DNA of 49,175 nt. It comes from Halopiger djelfimassiliensis. GTDB lineage: Archaea; Halobacteriota; Halobacteria; Halobacteriales; Natrialbaceae. Below, one piece after another: positions 1 through 9,300 of this stretch. The DNA is taken from assembly GCF_000455365.1 (NCBI RefSeq), contig NZ_HG315684.1:148588-197762 (forward strand). Direction: 5' to 3'. Position numbers and translations under genes: made by a program. Below the pieces are notes generated by a model that was not told the origin of the DNA, searched no databases, and worked only from the letters and a program-made list of their open reading frames with translations. The first letter of the stretch is position 1; every line of letters begins with the position of its first letter.

Positions 1-170
1 TCCTCGACGACCAGGCCACAGTCCTCACAGACGGTCTCGGCGTGCTCGGTGTCCGATACTAACCGCCCGCCACACTCCGGACACTCCTCGCGCTCGTCGG
101 TGCGTGTCGCCTCTTCCGTTTCTTCCGTCTCCCGCTCGTCCGTATACGTTCGAATGTTGGTATCAGTCAT
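1..170 (-). CDS. tfb: Transcription initiation factor B (TFB), N-terminal part, cut by window edge
   Basis: Only the first 56 codons are inside the window. After an acidic, Thr/Glu-rich leader of about 30 residues comes a zinc ribbon with Cys pairs CPEC and CEDC followed by GLVVEE, the signature of the TFIIB-type N-terminal ribbon. TFB bridges TBP at the TATA box and RNA polymerase; haloarchaea carry several paralogues, so which one this is cannot be told. The ATG at 170 is chosen because the ribbon follows at the usual distance. A TATA box at 261-267 on this strand implies an mRNA leader of about 65 bases, unlike most neighbours, which look leaderless. The core cyclin folds lie outside the window. 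Confidence 0.9.
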   Translation of the reverse strand, partial: MTDTNIRTYTDERETEETEEATRTDEREECPECGGRLVSDTEHAETVCEDCGLVVE

Positions 171-257
171 GGTGTAGTGGGTTGGTTACTCGGGGCTCCC
201 GGGTGGGGAAACCAGAAGAAACCCGGTCACCTCAGCTAACATAGGGTAAGGCCGTAA

Positions 258-270
258 CGCATATAAGTGT
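258..270 (-). promoter_or_regulatory. TATA box of the tfb gene
   Basis: On the reverse strand ACACTTATATGCG reads as a good archaeal TATA element. It predicts a start of transcription near 235-240 and a leader of about 65 bases before the tfb ATG. The 260-340 stretch is AT-rich with further TATA-like words on both strands. Confidence 0.55.
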
Positions 271-434
271 TTCGCCTTCCTTATAAACTGGGCCGTATTC
301 CTGTTATATATGTTCCGGTTATATATTCATTAATGATGTTGGTAAGGTGCGGCGAACGACCCCGTGGAACCCGTCGACGAACGCGCCGACCCGGTGTCGA
401 ACGCTTTTCGATCCCACCGCGTGAAGGGACAGCT

Positions 435-1142
435 ATGACCGTTCGATTCGGCGCAGTGACCGTCGACTGGCTGGGGCTTGCGACGATCCGACTCGAGGGC
501 CAGACGGGGGCGGTCGTCTATGTAGACCCCGGTCCCGAAACGTACGGATTCATGGACGACATCGAACCGCGGGACGGAGACCTGATCCTCGTCTCGCACG
601 CCCACCACTACGATCCCGACTCCATTGGCCGCGTGGCTCACGAGGAGGCGATCGTCGTCGTTCACGAGTCGATCGATGCCGGCGGGCTCGACCGGGTCGA
701 GGACAGTCCCGACGCCCTTCCGTATACCGTCGAGCGCGTTCGTGCCGACGAATCGTTCGTTCTTGGCCCGCTCGATCTGTTTACCACGCCGGCGTACAAC
801 GATCCGGCGGGGCCACACACCGACGAGAGCGGGGACCCGTACCATCCGAAAGGCGACGGCTGTGGCTTCGGCGTTACCATCGATGGGGTGTCGGCGTTCT
901 GGCCCGGCGATACGGACGCGTTCGCCTTCCACGAGGAACTGGACGTCGATCTCTTCCTGCCGCCGGTCGGCGGGACGGTCACGATGGATCGACACGCGGC
1001 CGCGGACCTGGCCGCACGGATCGATCCCGATCTGGTGATTCCGGTCCACTACGATACGTTCGACGCGATCACGACCGACGAGGAGGCGTTCGTCGTCGAC
1101 GTCGCACGACGCGGCGTCCCGGTGACCCTCGATTCGCGGTAA
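435..1142 (+). CDS. MBL-fold (UlaG-like) metal-dependent hydrolase
   Basis: A 235-residue protein of the metallo-beta-lactamase fold. A SHAHHYDPDS motif gives the HxHxxD-like metal site, GDTDAF supplies the bridging Asp, and IPVHYDTFD the last His, the order seen in the short UlaG-like branch. Family members are soluble hydrolases with mostly unknown substrates; none can be named here. The frame is open from 267, but the ATG at 435 is preferred because the upstream part is Arg-rich with no fold character and the fold begins at once after this ATG. It is a single gene facing away from tfb. Confidence 0.85.
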   Translation: MTVRFGAVTVDWLGLATIRLEGQTGAVVYVDPGPETYGFMDDIEPRDGDLILVSHAHHYDPDSIGRVAHEEAIVVVHESIDAGGLDRVEDSPDALPYTVERVRADESFVLGPLDLFTTPAYNDPAGPHTDESGDPYHPKGDGCGFGVTIDGVSAFWPGDTDAFAFHEELDVDLFLPPVGGTVTMDRHAAADLAARIDPDLVIPVHYDTFDAITTDEEAFVVDVARRGVPVTLDSR

Positions 1143-1215
1143 TTGCGGTCGTTCGACCCGGTTGGAATTCCGATAGCTCCAAAGAGTTACTGTCGCCGTC
1201 GTCGACGCCGTGGAT

Positions 1216-2205
1216 ATGAGCGGCGACCGTCCTCGGCGGCGGGATCGACGCCGAAACCGCCGACACGGGACGCTGTACTGTTCGAACTGCGGCTCGGGCC
1301 TCGAGCCGTCGGTGAACTACTGCCCGAGCTGCGGGCACCCGAACGATCGAGGCGACCGCGGTTCCACGTCACGGATCCGTCGGCGTTCGCCGCCGCGGTC
1401 ACATGCTACCGTCGATGGGTCCCGAACGGCCGCGACAGGACCGAACGACCGCGCCGCGCTCGACCGTCGGATCGCCGCCGCGGTACAGGCCGGCTGGGAG
1501 CTCGAACACGACTTCGGCGACCACGTCGTCATGGTTCGACGGACGGTCGGCGGCGTAAACGACCATCTCCTCGTCGCATTGCTTACCGTGTGGTGGACGA
1601 TGGGCGTTGGAAACGTGCTCTACGGGGCGTACCGGTATTTCGACGACGCCGAACGAACGGTGTTGTACGCCGCGGAAGCCGACGAGACGGAAACCGACGA
1701 CGGATCGCGTCAGCACGGCCTGTGGCCCGCTGTCGGCTGTTGGCTGGCGGCCGCGCTGTTCGCCATCGGGGCCGCGACGAATCCGGCAACCGGGTTGACG
1801 CTCACCCTCGGTGTCCTGTCCGTTCTCTTGGCGGTGATCGGCGTCGGCGCTGTCCCACCGGTCCGCGAACGGCTCGCGTCCCGCCACGCCGTCACGACGA
1901 ACGGCTGGACGCGATCGGTGGACGAACGGATCGTCACCGCACACGATCGACCGTGTGCCGCGTGTGCCGACTCCGTCGGCCGTGGGATCGAGCGGATCTA
2001 TCGCAGGGAGTTTTGCGTGCTCGGCGTTCCGCTTTCGGTCTCGGAGGGACGGAACCACTACTGTCGACGCTGTGCGAACGCCGAGACGGCCGCTGTCGAC
2101 CCATCGGGAACGGCCACACGGTCGAACGAGTCGCCCGATCGATCGACCACGACGGCGACCTCGGAGGCGGGCCCGACTCGAGAGCGGGAGCCGGAACGCT
2201 CCTGA
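1216..2205 (+). CDS. Zinc-ribbon membrane protein, haloarchaeal, function unknown
   Basis: About 329 residues. After a basic start comes a zinc ribbon (CSNCG...CPSCG), a Ser/Thr/Arg linker, then a conserved-looking segment beginning LDRRIAAAVQAGWELEHDFGDHVVMVRR and two or three hydrophobic helices (about 115-135 and 170-215). A second set of Cys pairs (CAAC and CRRC) lies towards the C terminus, which ends in a low-complexity polar tail. GTG at 1210 or ATG at 1216 could start it; they differ by two codons. Similar zinc-ribbon plus membrane-helix proteins are common in haloarchaea and have no assigned role. Its stop is about 30 bases before recognisable TnpB sequence, so the tail may have been affected by that insertion. 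Confidence 0.7.
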   Translation: MSGDRPRRRDRRRNRRHGTLYCSNCGSGLEPSVNYCPSCGHPNDRGDRGSTSRIRRRSPPRSHATVDGSRTAATGPNDRAALDRRIAAAVQAGWELEHDFGDHVVMVRRTVGGVNDHLLVALLTVWWTMGVGNVLYGAYRYFDDAERTVLYAAEADETETDDGSRQHGLWPAVGCWLAAALFAIGAATNPATGLTLTLGVLSVLLAVIGVGAVPPVRERLASRHAVTTNGWTRSVDERIVTAHDRPCAACADSVGRGIERIYRREFCVLGVPLSVSEGRNHYCRRCANAETAAVDPSGTATRSNESPDRSTTTATSEAGPTREREPERS

Positions 2206-2235
2206 GACGAGTCCGACGGGGACGATCGGCCTGCG

Positions 2236-2672
2236 GCGCGGTTATCGCAGTTGGCGATCTCAGCGACATCCGCGAAGACGACAACGGCGACTCGCGGAAC
2301 TGGGGCCAGTCGGGAAACAAGAAGTTGCACGGCTGGGAGTTCGACCGATTCGCCCGTCTGCTCGAATACAAGGCCGAGGAACACGGTATCCTCGTTGACC
2401 GCGTGGACGAAGAGAACACCTCGAAGACGTGTTCGTGTTGTGGCCAGATTCGAGATGCGAACCGCGTGGAGCGTGGCTTGTACGTCTGCGAATCGTGCAA
2501 AACGACGATGAACGCAGACGTCAACGGTGCAATAAACATCCGACGAAAGATAACTCAGAGTCCCCCGACCGGGGATATGAGTAACGGCTGGGTGGCCCAG
2601 CCCGGAGTCTTGCTGTTCGACCGCGAGAGCGGACGGTTCACACCGAGAGAACGGGGAGACTGCAAACCCTAA
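2236..2672 (+). pseudogene. TnpB (IS200/IS605 OrfB family) C-terminal remnant
   Basis: The frame from about 2236 encodes the C-terminal third of a haloarchaeal TnpB, the RNA-guided nuclease of IS200/IS605-type elements. Visible are VGDLSDIRE (RuvC-II region), KLHGWEFDRFARLLEYKAEEHGI, the zinc finger CSCCG...CESC, and MNADVNGAINIRRK, which contains the RuvC-III Asp, followed by the family tail NGWVAQPGVLLFDRESGRF. The first two thirds, including the first RuvC Asp, are absent, and the upstream continuation of the same frame is Arg-rich noise over the neighbouring gene. No start codon or TnpA is seen. It is a dead copy; the 3' RNA end seems better preserved. Confidence 0.85.
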
Positions 2673-2745
2673 TATCCCAACGCTGAGCGAATCTTCGATT
2701 CGCTTGACTCGGGAATCCCTCCCCTTCAGGGGTGGGAGGAGGTCA
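2673..2745 (+). mobile_element. Right end of the IS200/IS605-type element with omega-RNA-like hairpins
   Basis: Directly after the tnpB stop lie two stem-loops. The first is AGCGAATC-TTC-GATTCGCT at 2686-2704 (perfect 8-bp stem). The second is at 2716-2737 with arms TCCCTCCCC and GGGGTGGGA around TTCA, with one T-T mismatch. Such hairpins at the 3' border of tnpB belong to the omega RNA and the element's right end. The element seems to stop at or just inside the stop codon of top6A (TGA on the reverse strand at 2743-2745). The exact border is inferred, not proven. Confidence 0.6.
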
Positions 2746-3834
2746 AAGGACGCCCATCTCGTCGAGTCGCTCCGGGAGGTACGTGTCCGTCACGAAGTCC
2801 AGCCCGTGTGATGCGAGCGACTGCTGTTCGGATTTCTTCTCGATCTCGAGTTGCAGTTCGATCTGTTCCTCCCAGTAGTCGGTCTGGAAGCGTGGGTCCT
2901 CGAGTTCGCTCTCCAGGGCGTTGACGTCCGAATCCGAGAGCGGGTCGGTCGGCAGGTCGTACTCGACGATGTCGGCGGGCTGGATGCCGATGAACTTCGC
3001 CTCGGGCGTTGCGAGATACTCCGAGAGGTGGGCCGACTTGATCGATCCGTAGGCGACCGAGCCGTAGATCCGATACGACCAGGGGTCGCCGTCGGTAAAG
3101 ACGGTGACCGGAAGCTCGAGTTCGTCGTGTAGCCGTCTGGTGATCCGCCGGGTCGCCCGGGCCGGCTGGCCCTTCAGGTGGACGATCAGGGCATTGTACT
3201 CCTCGTCGAACCCGTTCTCGACGAGCCGATCACGCATGCCGCCGGTCTCGACGGCGAGGATGAAGTCGGCGTCGCAGTCGAGAAACTCGATCGTATCGGG
3301 GTTGTTCGGGATCTGGTAGCCGCCTTCGCCGACGTCCTTCTGGCAGTGAATCTCGCGTTCGCCGCGCCGCGTCTGCTCGCGCAGGTACAACGGCCCCATG
3401 ATCGTCGCACCCGACTCCTCCGGGCGCATGTGGAAGTCCTCGCGGGTGACCCCCGAAACGATCTCCAAGTCCTCGACCAGCTGGTTCGACTCGTCCTGAC
3501 TGGTGAACTGGGCCTCCTCGTTGTCCCAGCTCTCCGAGAGGTAGTACAGTTCACGCAGGGTCGACGACCGGTCCGCCTCGAGTTGATCCGCGAGAAACTC
3601 GATGGTGTAGACCGCTTTCAACAGCTTCCGTGCGCCGCGAACCGAGTTTGCCGACCGTGTGGACTCGCGGTCGCCGTAGACCCAGACCGCCTTGTCCTCG
3701 TCGTACTCGATGTTGTTCTTCGTCCGCGTCGGCACGGACATGTGAGGGATCTCGCCCAGTTCGAACTGGTCGTAGAACTGCGCCGCGAGATCGATCAACT
3801 GCTCTCGTGCTTGCTGGTCGTTGTCCGCGCTCAT
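2743..3834 (-). CDS. top6A: DNA topoisomerase VI subunit A
   Basis: 363 residues, the usual length. Subunit A carries the DNA-cleaving tyrosine of this type IIB topoisomerase, which relaxes and decatenates DNA with subunit B and [12 protein letters not shown] (about 93-101) is the catalytic-Tyr motif of the winged-helix domain. The Toprim metal site is seen as VETGGM (E196) and TDGDPW (D248, D250). The ATG at 3834 overlaps the top6B stop as ATGA, implying coupled translation; a longer upstream reading would run into top6B. The gene ends in MGVL followed by a TGA that coincides with the edge of the insertion-sequence remnant. Confidence 0.97.
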   Translation of the reverse strand: MSADNDQQAREQLIDLAAQFYDQFELGEIPHMSVPTRTKNNIEYDEDKAVWVYGDRESTRSANSVRGARKLLKAVYTIEFLADQLEADRSSTLRELYYLSESWDNEEAQFTSQDESNQLVEDLEIVSGVTREDFHMRPEESGATIMGPLYLREQTRRGEREIHCQKDVGEGGYQIPNNPDTIEFLDCDADFILAVETGGMRDRLVENGFDEEYNALIVHLKGQPARATRRITRRLHDELELPVTVFTDGDPWSYRIYGSVAYGSIKSAHLSEYLATPEAKFIGIQPADIVEYDLPTDPLSDSDVNALESELEDPRFQTDYWEEQIELQLEIEKKSEQQSLASHGLDFVTDTYLPERLDEMGVL

Positions 3835-6287
3835 TGTTTCACCGTCAGTTTCTCGTTTTCGACTCCTTTCACGTCCAGATCGAACGTCGCGCCATCGGGT
3901 ACCTCGTACTCCAGTGCCGCTTCGTCGTCGCTTTTTACCTCGGGTTCCCACTTGACGAACCACTCGCCGTCCATCTCGACGACGGTCGCATCGTCGGGCA
4001 GGTTCGTGGGTTCGGTCGAGACGATATCCGTGATCTCGAGGGACTCGTTCGTCCCCGAGTTGTTCTCGACGACGACCGAAATCTCCCGTCCGTCGCCGTT
4101 CTCCTCGACGCGGCGTTCGACGAGGACGTTGTTCATGATCCGGGCGATCGCGTCGTCGATGTCGGGTTCGTCACGGCCGGTGACCTCGGCGACTTTCTCG
4201 GCCATCTCGGGGAGGATCTTCCCGAGCACGTTCTGTTTCTTCCGGCGTTTCTGCATCGACCGACGCTTGTTGAGGTAGCTTTTCAGGTCGCGGGCCGCCT
4301 CCCGGATCGCGAGTTCGATCTCGTCTTCGATCTCGGGGACGTTCGCGACGGCGTCTTTGGACTCGCTGGTAAAGGGAACGTTCGTCGACGCGACGTGAAC
4401 CATGATCACCGCGGGGCCGTTCGGGAGTCCGGAGCCGCCGGGCTGGTCGAGCCCGTAGTTTCGCCAGCCGATCGATTTGACAACGTCGGTCGTCGCACAC
4501 GCACCCCGCTGGTACACGAGCGGGACGCGGTTGGCAAACCGGAGCACGTCCGCGCTTCCCTCGGCCTGAAGATCACCGCCGTAGGCGATGCCGGCCTCGA
4601 CGATGAACGGATCGCCGCCGTGGACTTCGGCGTCCCGGGTTGCCGAAGCGTAAAAGTCGGCGTCGAACTCCTTTTCGAGCCCGGCCTGAATGAGCTCCGC
4701 GGAGATCGGCGAGAGACACCGCGTCGGCGGGGCCATGATGTCGGTCGCGCGCATCCCGTCGACGAGATCGCTGGTCGCGTCGCGGTCGCCCTCGAGCTCG
4801 CGTACGAGCGGCGGATCGTCGGGGACGGTCGCCATCACGTCCCAGATCGCTTCGGTGACGTTCTCGCGGGCGGTGTCGCCGAAGGCGACGTCGTCGTACT
4901 CCTCGGTGAGTTCCGCCGCCCGATCGACGTACTCGCGCAGCGTCACACGGGTCAGCCGGTGGCGCGGATCGTCGTCGGTCTCGTCCTCGAACGTTCCGGC
5001 CAGTCGAACCGCGAAGGCCTGAATCACCTCGTCGTCCTTGCGGGTGCTCGTCGCCGCGTCCACGAGTTCGTAGAGATCCGCGACGAGCCGCGAGTCGTCG
5101 GCCTCGTCAGGGTCCGCGTCCGGATCCGCGTCCGAAGCGTCGATGAGTTCGCTCCAGACGGCCTCGACGGCGTTTTCACGAACCGTCTCGCCGAACGCCG
5201 TCCCGTGTTCGGCTTCGACGGACTCGGCGGCCGCATCGACGATCTCGAGCAGTTCGGAGTGGGAGATCCGGTCGTCGTCGCCGACGCCGTCCGCGATGGC
5301 GTCGGCGAACGCGGTCGTCGCGTCGGCCCCCTTGTTCGCCGTCGCCGTCTCGACCACGGTCCGGAGGTCGATCGATTCGTGTTCCTGCGGTGGTCGCCAG
5401 CGCATCTCGCGGCCGTAGTGGCGGTCGCGGAACTCGTCGATGATCGACTCGGCGGTTTTCTTTCCGACGCGGGTGAACTCCTCCTGAAGGAACCCCGAAA
5501 CCGTCTGAGAGTCCGTCGCCGCGAGCATCTTTATCACGGTGCCGAGTTCGACGCCGTGGGGGTGTGGGCGGATCTCCTCGGTCTCCTCCGGGAGCTGATC
5601 CGTCGCTCGCTCGAACTTGAAGTGTTCCTGTGGCTCCCGGAGTTCGAGGCGCGCGTGCGGGTTGACGACCGCCGTGTGTTTGATGTAGTCGTGTAACTGC
5701 TGGCGGGCGCGCATGTTCGCTTCCATCTCGAGTTCGATGCGCGTGCCGTGCGGGCGGTCCCACGTGGTCGTCTCTTCGACGCTGATCTCGGGTTCGTTTT
5801 CGTCGGTGTCGACGATGAGTTCGAAGTACTGTGCCTCGCTTGCACCCTCGGTACGGCTCGTGATCTTCGCGGGTTTGCCGCTGGTAAGCTGGGCATAGAG
5901 GACGGCGGCGGAGATCCCGATTCCCTGCTGACCGCGGGACTGTTCGCGGGCGTGAAAACGAGAGCCATAGAGAAGCTTCCCGAAGACCTTCGGCAGCGAT
6001 TCTTTCGTCAGTCCCGGCCCGTTATCCTCGACGATCAGTCGATAGTAATCCCCATCCTCCTGGATTTCGACGTAGATATCCGGGAGAATACCGGCTTCCT
6101 CAGCGGCGTCCAAGGCGTTGTCGACGGCTTCCTTGACGGCCGTCACGAGGCCTCGAGCACCGCTGTCGAAGCCGAGCATGTGCTTGTTCTTCTCGAAGAA
6201 CTCGGCGATCGAGATCGCCTGCTGGCTCTCTGCCAGCTCCTCGGCGATCCCCGGCTCGTCACCGAGTGTCGACTGGAACGACGTCAT
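3831..6287 (-). CDS. top6B: DNA topoisomerase VI subunit B
   Basis: 818 residues, the long form typical of haloarchaea. The ATPase of the A2B2 enzyme: a GHKL fold with N-box [14 protein letters not shown] (E53, N57), G1 box VEDNGPGL (about 87-94) and G2 box RGQQGIGIS (about 119-126). A region of roughly 200 residues (about 280-510), Asp/Glu-rich and with repeated units like [25 protein letters not shown], interrupts the middle of the protein in place of the compact H2TH region of other archaea. The transducer domain follows. The start could be GTG 6290 or ATG 6287 (GTG-ATG in tandem); the ATG is chosen. First gene of the top6B-top6A operon. Confidence 0.97.
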   Translation of the reverse strand: MTSFQSTLGDEPGIAEELAESQQAISIAEFFEKNKHMLGFDSGARGLVTAVKEAVDNALDAAEEAGILPDIYVEIQEDGDYYRLIVEDNGPGLTKESLPKVFGKLLYGSRFHAREQSRGQQGIGISAAVLYAQLTSGKPAKITSRTEGASEAQYFELIVDTDENEPEISVEETTTWDRPHGTRIELEMEANMRARQQLHDYIKHTAVVNPHARLELREPQEHFKFERATDQLPEETEEIRPHPHGVELGTVIKMLAATDSQTVSGFLQEEFTRVGKKTAESIIDEFRDRHYGREMRWRPPQEHESIDLRTVVETATANKGADATTAFADAIADGVGDDDRISHSELLEIVDAAAESVEAEHGTAFGETVRENAVEAVWSELIDASDADPDADPDEADDSRLVADLYELVDAATSTRKDDEVIQAFAVRLAGTFEDETDDDPRHRLTRVTLREYVDRAAELTEEYDDVAFGDTARENVTEAIWDVMATVPDDPPLVRELEGDRDATSDLVDGMRATDIMAPPTRCLSPISAELIQAGLEKEFDADFYASATRDAEVHGGDPFIVEAGIAYGGDLQAEGSADVLRFANRVPLVYQRGACATTDVVKSIGWRNYGLDQPGGSGLPNGPAVIMVHVASTNVPFTSESKDAVANVPEIEDEIELAIREAARDLKSYLNKRRSMQKRRKKQNVLGKILPEMAEKVAEVTGRDEPDIDDAIARIMNNVLVERRVEENGDGREISVVVENNSGTNESLEITDIVSTEPTNLPDDATVVEMDGEWFVKWEPEVKSDDEAALEYEVPDGATFDLDVKGVENEKLTVKQ

Positions 6288-6515
6288 CACCTACCCTGTA
6301 CTAACGGCGGGGCTAAAAGGTGTACGCTACCGCAGTGAAAGTGATAGCCGTCTGATCGAGCGAACGGCGGACACGGTCTGTGGCATCGTCGACAGCGGTC
6401 CGAGGGACGCGTCTCGCACCCCACGGTCCGGAAGAGTACCGAACCGCCCCGGGAGTTGCCACAACCTCGCAAAGGTTTAACCTCGCGCGAAACTTCGGTT
6501 CTGACGAGAGGACAC

Positions 6516-7160
6516 ATGGACCCGAACGATCCCGACGAACGCCCGGGTGACGACGGTGGGGAAAAGCGACGCGAAGGCGGCGACGCCGTCGGTGACGACG
6601 CGGCACCCGTCGAGTCCGAGACCGACGACGGCGTTCGGAACGCGGCCGTCGAGGAGGTCGATCAGCGGATCGTCGACCTGCTTTCGTGGATCCTCGATAC
6701 GGAGACGCGGGCGAAGATCTACGTCTATCTGCTGGCCAACCCCGGCAGCACCTCCGACGAAGTCGCGACCGGAACTGGGCTCTATCCCAGTACCGTTCGC
6801 GAAGCGTTGGCGGAACTCCACGAGGAGGAACGCGTCACGCGGGAAAAGCGAGCCAACGAGGGAGCGGGGAACAACCCCTACGAGTACACGGCGATCCAGC
6901 CGAGCGACCTCGTCGGCGGCGTCGTCGATCAGGTTCAGCAGGAACTGAACACGATTTTCACGCTGGATCGCATTCTCGACCGGGAGGAAGCGTCCGACGC
7001 CGAACTCGCGGACGACGTCGAACCGGTTACGATAACGGTCGACGAAACGGATTCCCGCGCGGCCGAGACGGACGATTCCGAGGGCGACGAGACGGAACCG
7101 AACGCCGGAATCGCGGAGTCCGACGACGGTCGCGTCCCCGACGACGCCGACGAACGGTAG
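6516..7160 (+). CDS. Winged-helix transcriptional regulator
   Basis: 214 residues. The core, about residues 45-135, is a winged helix-turn-helix: DQRIVDLLSWILDTETRAKI, then VYLLANPGSTSDEVATGTGL and YPSTVREALAELHEEERVTR as the recognition helix and wing. An acidic N-terminal tail and a long acidic C-terminal tail flank it. The family (ArsR/MarR-like archaeal wHTH) binds DNA; no ligand pocket can be read. It is divergent from top6BA with about 230 bases between them, so it could act on that region, but nothing proves this. TTTAA at about 6476 may be part of its promoter. Confidence 0.8.
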   Translation: MDPNDPDERPGDDGGEKRREGGDAVGDDAAPVESETDDGVRNAAVEEVDQRIVDLLSWILDTETRAKIYVYLLANPGSTSDEVATGTGLYPSTVREALAELHEEERVTREKRANEGAGNNPYEYTAIQPSDLVGGVVDQVQQELNTIFTLDRILDREEASDAELADDVEPVTITVDETDSRAAETDDSEGDETEPNAGIAESDDGRVPDDADER

Positions 7161-7188
7161 CCGTCGTCGATCGAACGAGCGTTCCGGT

Positions 7189-8298
7189 TCAGTCTTCGGT
7201 CTCCGGTTCCAGAACCGCCGGGCGTTCGATCTCGAGGTCTCGACCGACGGCCTCGACGGTCGTCGTCGGCCAGTCGTCAGTCGTCGTCAACACCGTCAGT
7301 TCGTCGTCGGTGACGAGGACGGTGTCCTCGCTTTTCGCGCCCTCGACGGTCGGGTTCCACGCGTAGGCCATCGGCGTCTCGACCGGCGCGTCGCTGTCCG
7401 GCGTCGCGATCCACTCCCGACCCGCGAAGCCGGCGGCACCACCCTGATGATGGTTTTCCCACTCGCCGGCGTGGCCGACGGCGTCGTAGGCCTCCTGAAT
7501 CGCCGCGAAGACGTCCCCGGCAGTGCCACCGATTGTGGCTTCCGCCCGAGTCGCCGCGAGCGCCGTCGCTTCGACGCGGGCCGCCGCCTCGTGGCGCTGC
7601 TCGAGCCATTCGGGCGGGTCGAAGGCGACGGTACGGGTACAACTCGCGTGAAGCCCGGCCCGCTGGGCCGTCACGGAGATGAGGGCGTACTCGCCGAGCT
7701 CGGTCCGGGTCGGCGTGTAGTGGCGATACTGCGGTGCCCGTTCGGACCCGCCGACCAGCACGACCGGCGCTTCGATGTTACGCGCCGAGAGCGCGACGCG
7801 CAGCGCCGACGCGACCTCGTGTTCGGTGTCCTCGGCCCGGAGTTCCCGACAGACCGACTCGACCGCAGCTGCGGTTTCCCGACCCAGTTTCCGGTAGCGT
7901 TCGCGATCGCGTTCGGTCAGCGGCTGGCGCAACGGCGTCGGATCGATGCGCTCGAGGCCGGGTACGTCGACGTCGGCCCCGGCCCGCTCGTCGGTCCCCA
8001 CGCGGCCGGCGATCGCTTCGGAAAGCGACGAGGCGTGCCAGGAGAACCGTTCGATCGAGACCGAATCGGCGTCGAGATCCGGGAGTTCCTCGGCGGCGAT
8101 CCGGTCCGCTTCGATGTTGTTCGTCACGATCCGAACGTCGGAGCCGTCGTAGCCGACTGCGGCGACGCCGGCGTCCGTTTCGCGGTCGACGACGTTGTTC
8201 CCGCCGGTCAGCCAGGCGAACGAGTTCGGTCGAGCGAACCAGACCGCATCGAGGTCGCGCGTCTCGAGGTACGTCTCGAGTCGCTCGCGTTTGTCCAT
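7189..8298 (-). CDS. M24 (Xaa-Pro aminopeptidase/creatinase-like) family protein with degenerate metal site
   Basis: 369 residues with the two-domain layout of the M24 'pita-bread' family: an N-terminal creatinase-like domain (1-120, DAVWFARPNSFAWLTGG) and a C-terminal catalytic-like domain (130-345). Of the five metal ligands, the His (HHQGG, about 283) and Glu residues (PTVEGAKSEDT, about 319-324) can be placed. The stretch that normally holds two Asp (DxG...D) reads ISVTAQRAGLHASCTRTV, without Asp. It may be a metal-independent hydrolase like creatinase or a non-catalytic protein. Single gene; the ATG at 8298 is the only sensible start. Confidence 0.8.
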   Translation of the reverse strand: MDKRERLETYLETRDLDAVWFARPNSFAWLTGGNNVVDRETDAGVAAVGYDGSDVRIVTNNIEADRIAAEELPDLDADSVSIERFSWHASSLSEAIAGRVGTDERAGADVDVPGLERIDPTPLRQPLTERDRERYRKLGRETAAAVESVCRELRAEDTEHEVASALRVALSARNIEAPVVLVGGSERAPQYRHYTPTRTELGEYALISVTAQRAGLHASCTRTVAFDPPEWLEQRHEAAARVEATALAATRAEATIGGTAGDVFAAIQEAYDAVGHAGEWENHHQGGAAGFAGREWIATPDSDAPVETPMAYAWNPTVEGAKSEDTVLVTDDELTVLTTTDDWPTTTVEAVGRDLEIERPAVLEPETED

Positions 8299-8454
8299 GT
8301 CGAGTGCTGGCGTGGCTAACCCTTGAATGCGACGAAGGGGGAGTCCCCGGACCGTCTCCGATCGCTATCGAAAAGCCAGCCCACCGATTCTCGCTCCGTT
8401 GGAACGACTCGGATAACCTAAATAGGGGTGGCCCTAACCCCCGTCAGAACGCCC

Positions 8455-9300
8455 GTGTCGTACGACAGCCACACGTCCGATTCGTCACCACGTTCGCTGC
8501 TCGATCGATTCGGCTTCCCGCACCTGATCGCGACGACGCTGGTCCTCGTCGCGGCGACGATCCTGCTGGGTATCGCCGCGAAAGCGACCGGATCCGGGCT
8601 GGCCTGCGAGGCGAACTGGCCCCAGTGTGATGCGGGGCCGTTTAACCTGTTCCCGGCGAACCTGCCGAGTTTCTACGAGTGGTTCCACCGCTTTGTCGCC
8701 ATGTTCGCCGGCTTCGCGATCATCGGCAGTGCGCTTGCGGCCTGGCGACTTCCCGACGTCGACCGTCGCGTGGCGGGGCTGGTCGTCCTGGGGATGGTCC
8801 TGACCCCGGTTCAGGTCGCGCTCGGCCGGGAAACCGTCCTCCAGTACGAGACCCCGATCCTCTCGTTGCACTTCTGGACGGCCCTGCTCATCTTCACGCT
8901 GTTCGTCGTCGCGACGGTGCTGGTCTGGGAACCGCGCCTCTCGCGGCCACACGTTACCGGCGCACTCGCGGTCGGGGTCGTCGCGCTCCCGCTCCATATC
9001 GCGCTCAGTCCCGTCGTCGGGACCGGCGTGGCCAGCTACTCGCCGACGATGCAGATGGTCCAGTACGGCGTGACGCTCGCGCTCCTCGGCTCGGCGATCG
9101 TCGCCGCGATGGTCGGACGGAATCAGTTCGCGGATCGCCGAACGGTCGTGACGCTGCTCGCGGCTCCGCCGCTGGTCGTCGCCGTGCTCTTTTTCGGCCG
9201 GAAAGCCGTCGATCCTACGCTCGAGCTTCCGTACTTGGTCGCCGCCGGCGCACTGCTCGTGACGTTTCTCGCCGGCATTCGGGAAACTCGGCTCGATTGA
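8455..9300 (+). CDS. ctaA: Heme A synthase (CtaA/COX15 family)
   Basis: 281 residues, a multi-pass membrane protein with seven or eight hydrophobic helices. The family oxidises the C8 methyl of heme O to a formyl group, giving heme A for terminal oxidases. Marks of the family are KATGSGLACEANWPQC near the N terminus with two Cys in the first outer loop, EWFHRFVA with a heme-ligand His, and LSLHFWTALLIF with the next His. GTG at 8428 is also in frame, but the TATA-like CCTAAATAG at 8417-8425 lies about 30 bases before the GTG at 8455, as for a leaderless mRNA, so 8455 is preferred. No oxidase or ctaB gene is adjacent. Confidence 0.9.
   Translation: MSYDSHTSDSSPRSLLDRFGFPHLIATTLVLVAATILLGIAAKATGSGLACEANWPQCDAGPFNLFPANLPSFYEWFHRFVAMFAGFAIIGSALAAWRLPDVDRRVAGLVVLGMVLTPVQVALGRETVLQYETPILSLHFWTALLIFTLFVVATVLVWEPRLSRPHVTGALAVGVVALPLHIALSPVVGTGVASYSPTMQMVQYGVTLALLGSAIVAAMVGRNQFADRRTVVTLLAAPPLVVAVLFFGRKAVDPTLELPYLVAAGALLVTFLAGIRETRLD

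Noticed and set aside
1143-2672. A 509-codon open frame covering the zinc-ribbon gene and the TnpB remnant
   Set aside because: The first 360 codons are Arg/Pro-rich reading of GC-rich DNA in the wrong frame; only the last part, from about 2236, has real TnpB sequence.
3630-5696. A 688-codon open frame antisense to top6B
   Set aside because: It is the complement frame of a strongly coding, GC-biased gene; no domain, and top6B is certain.
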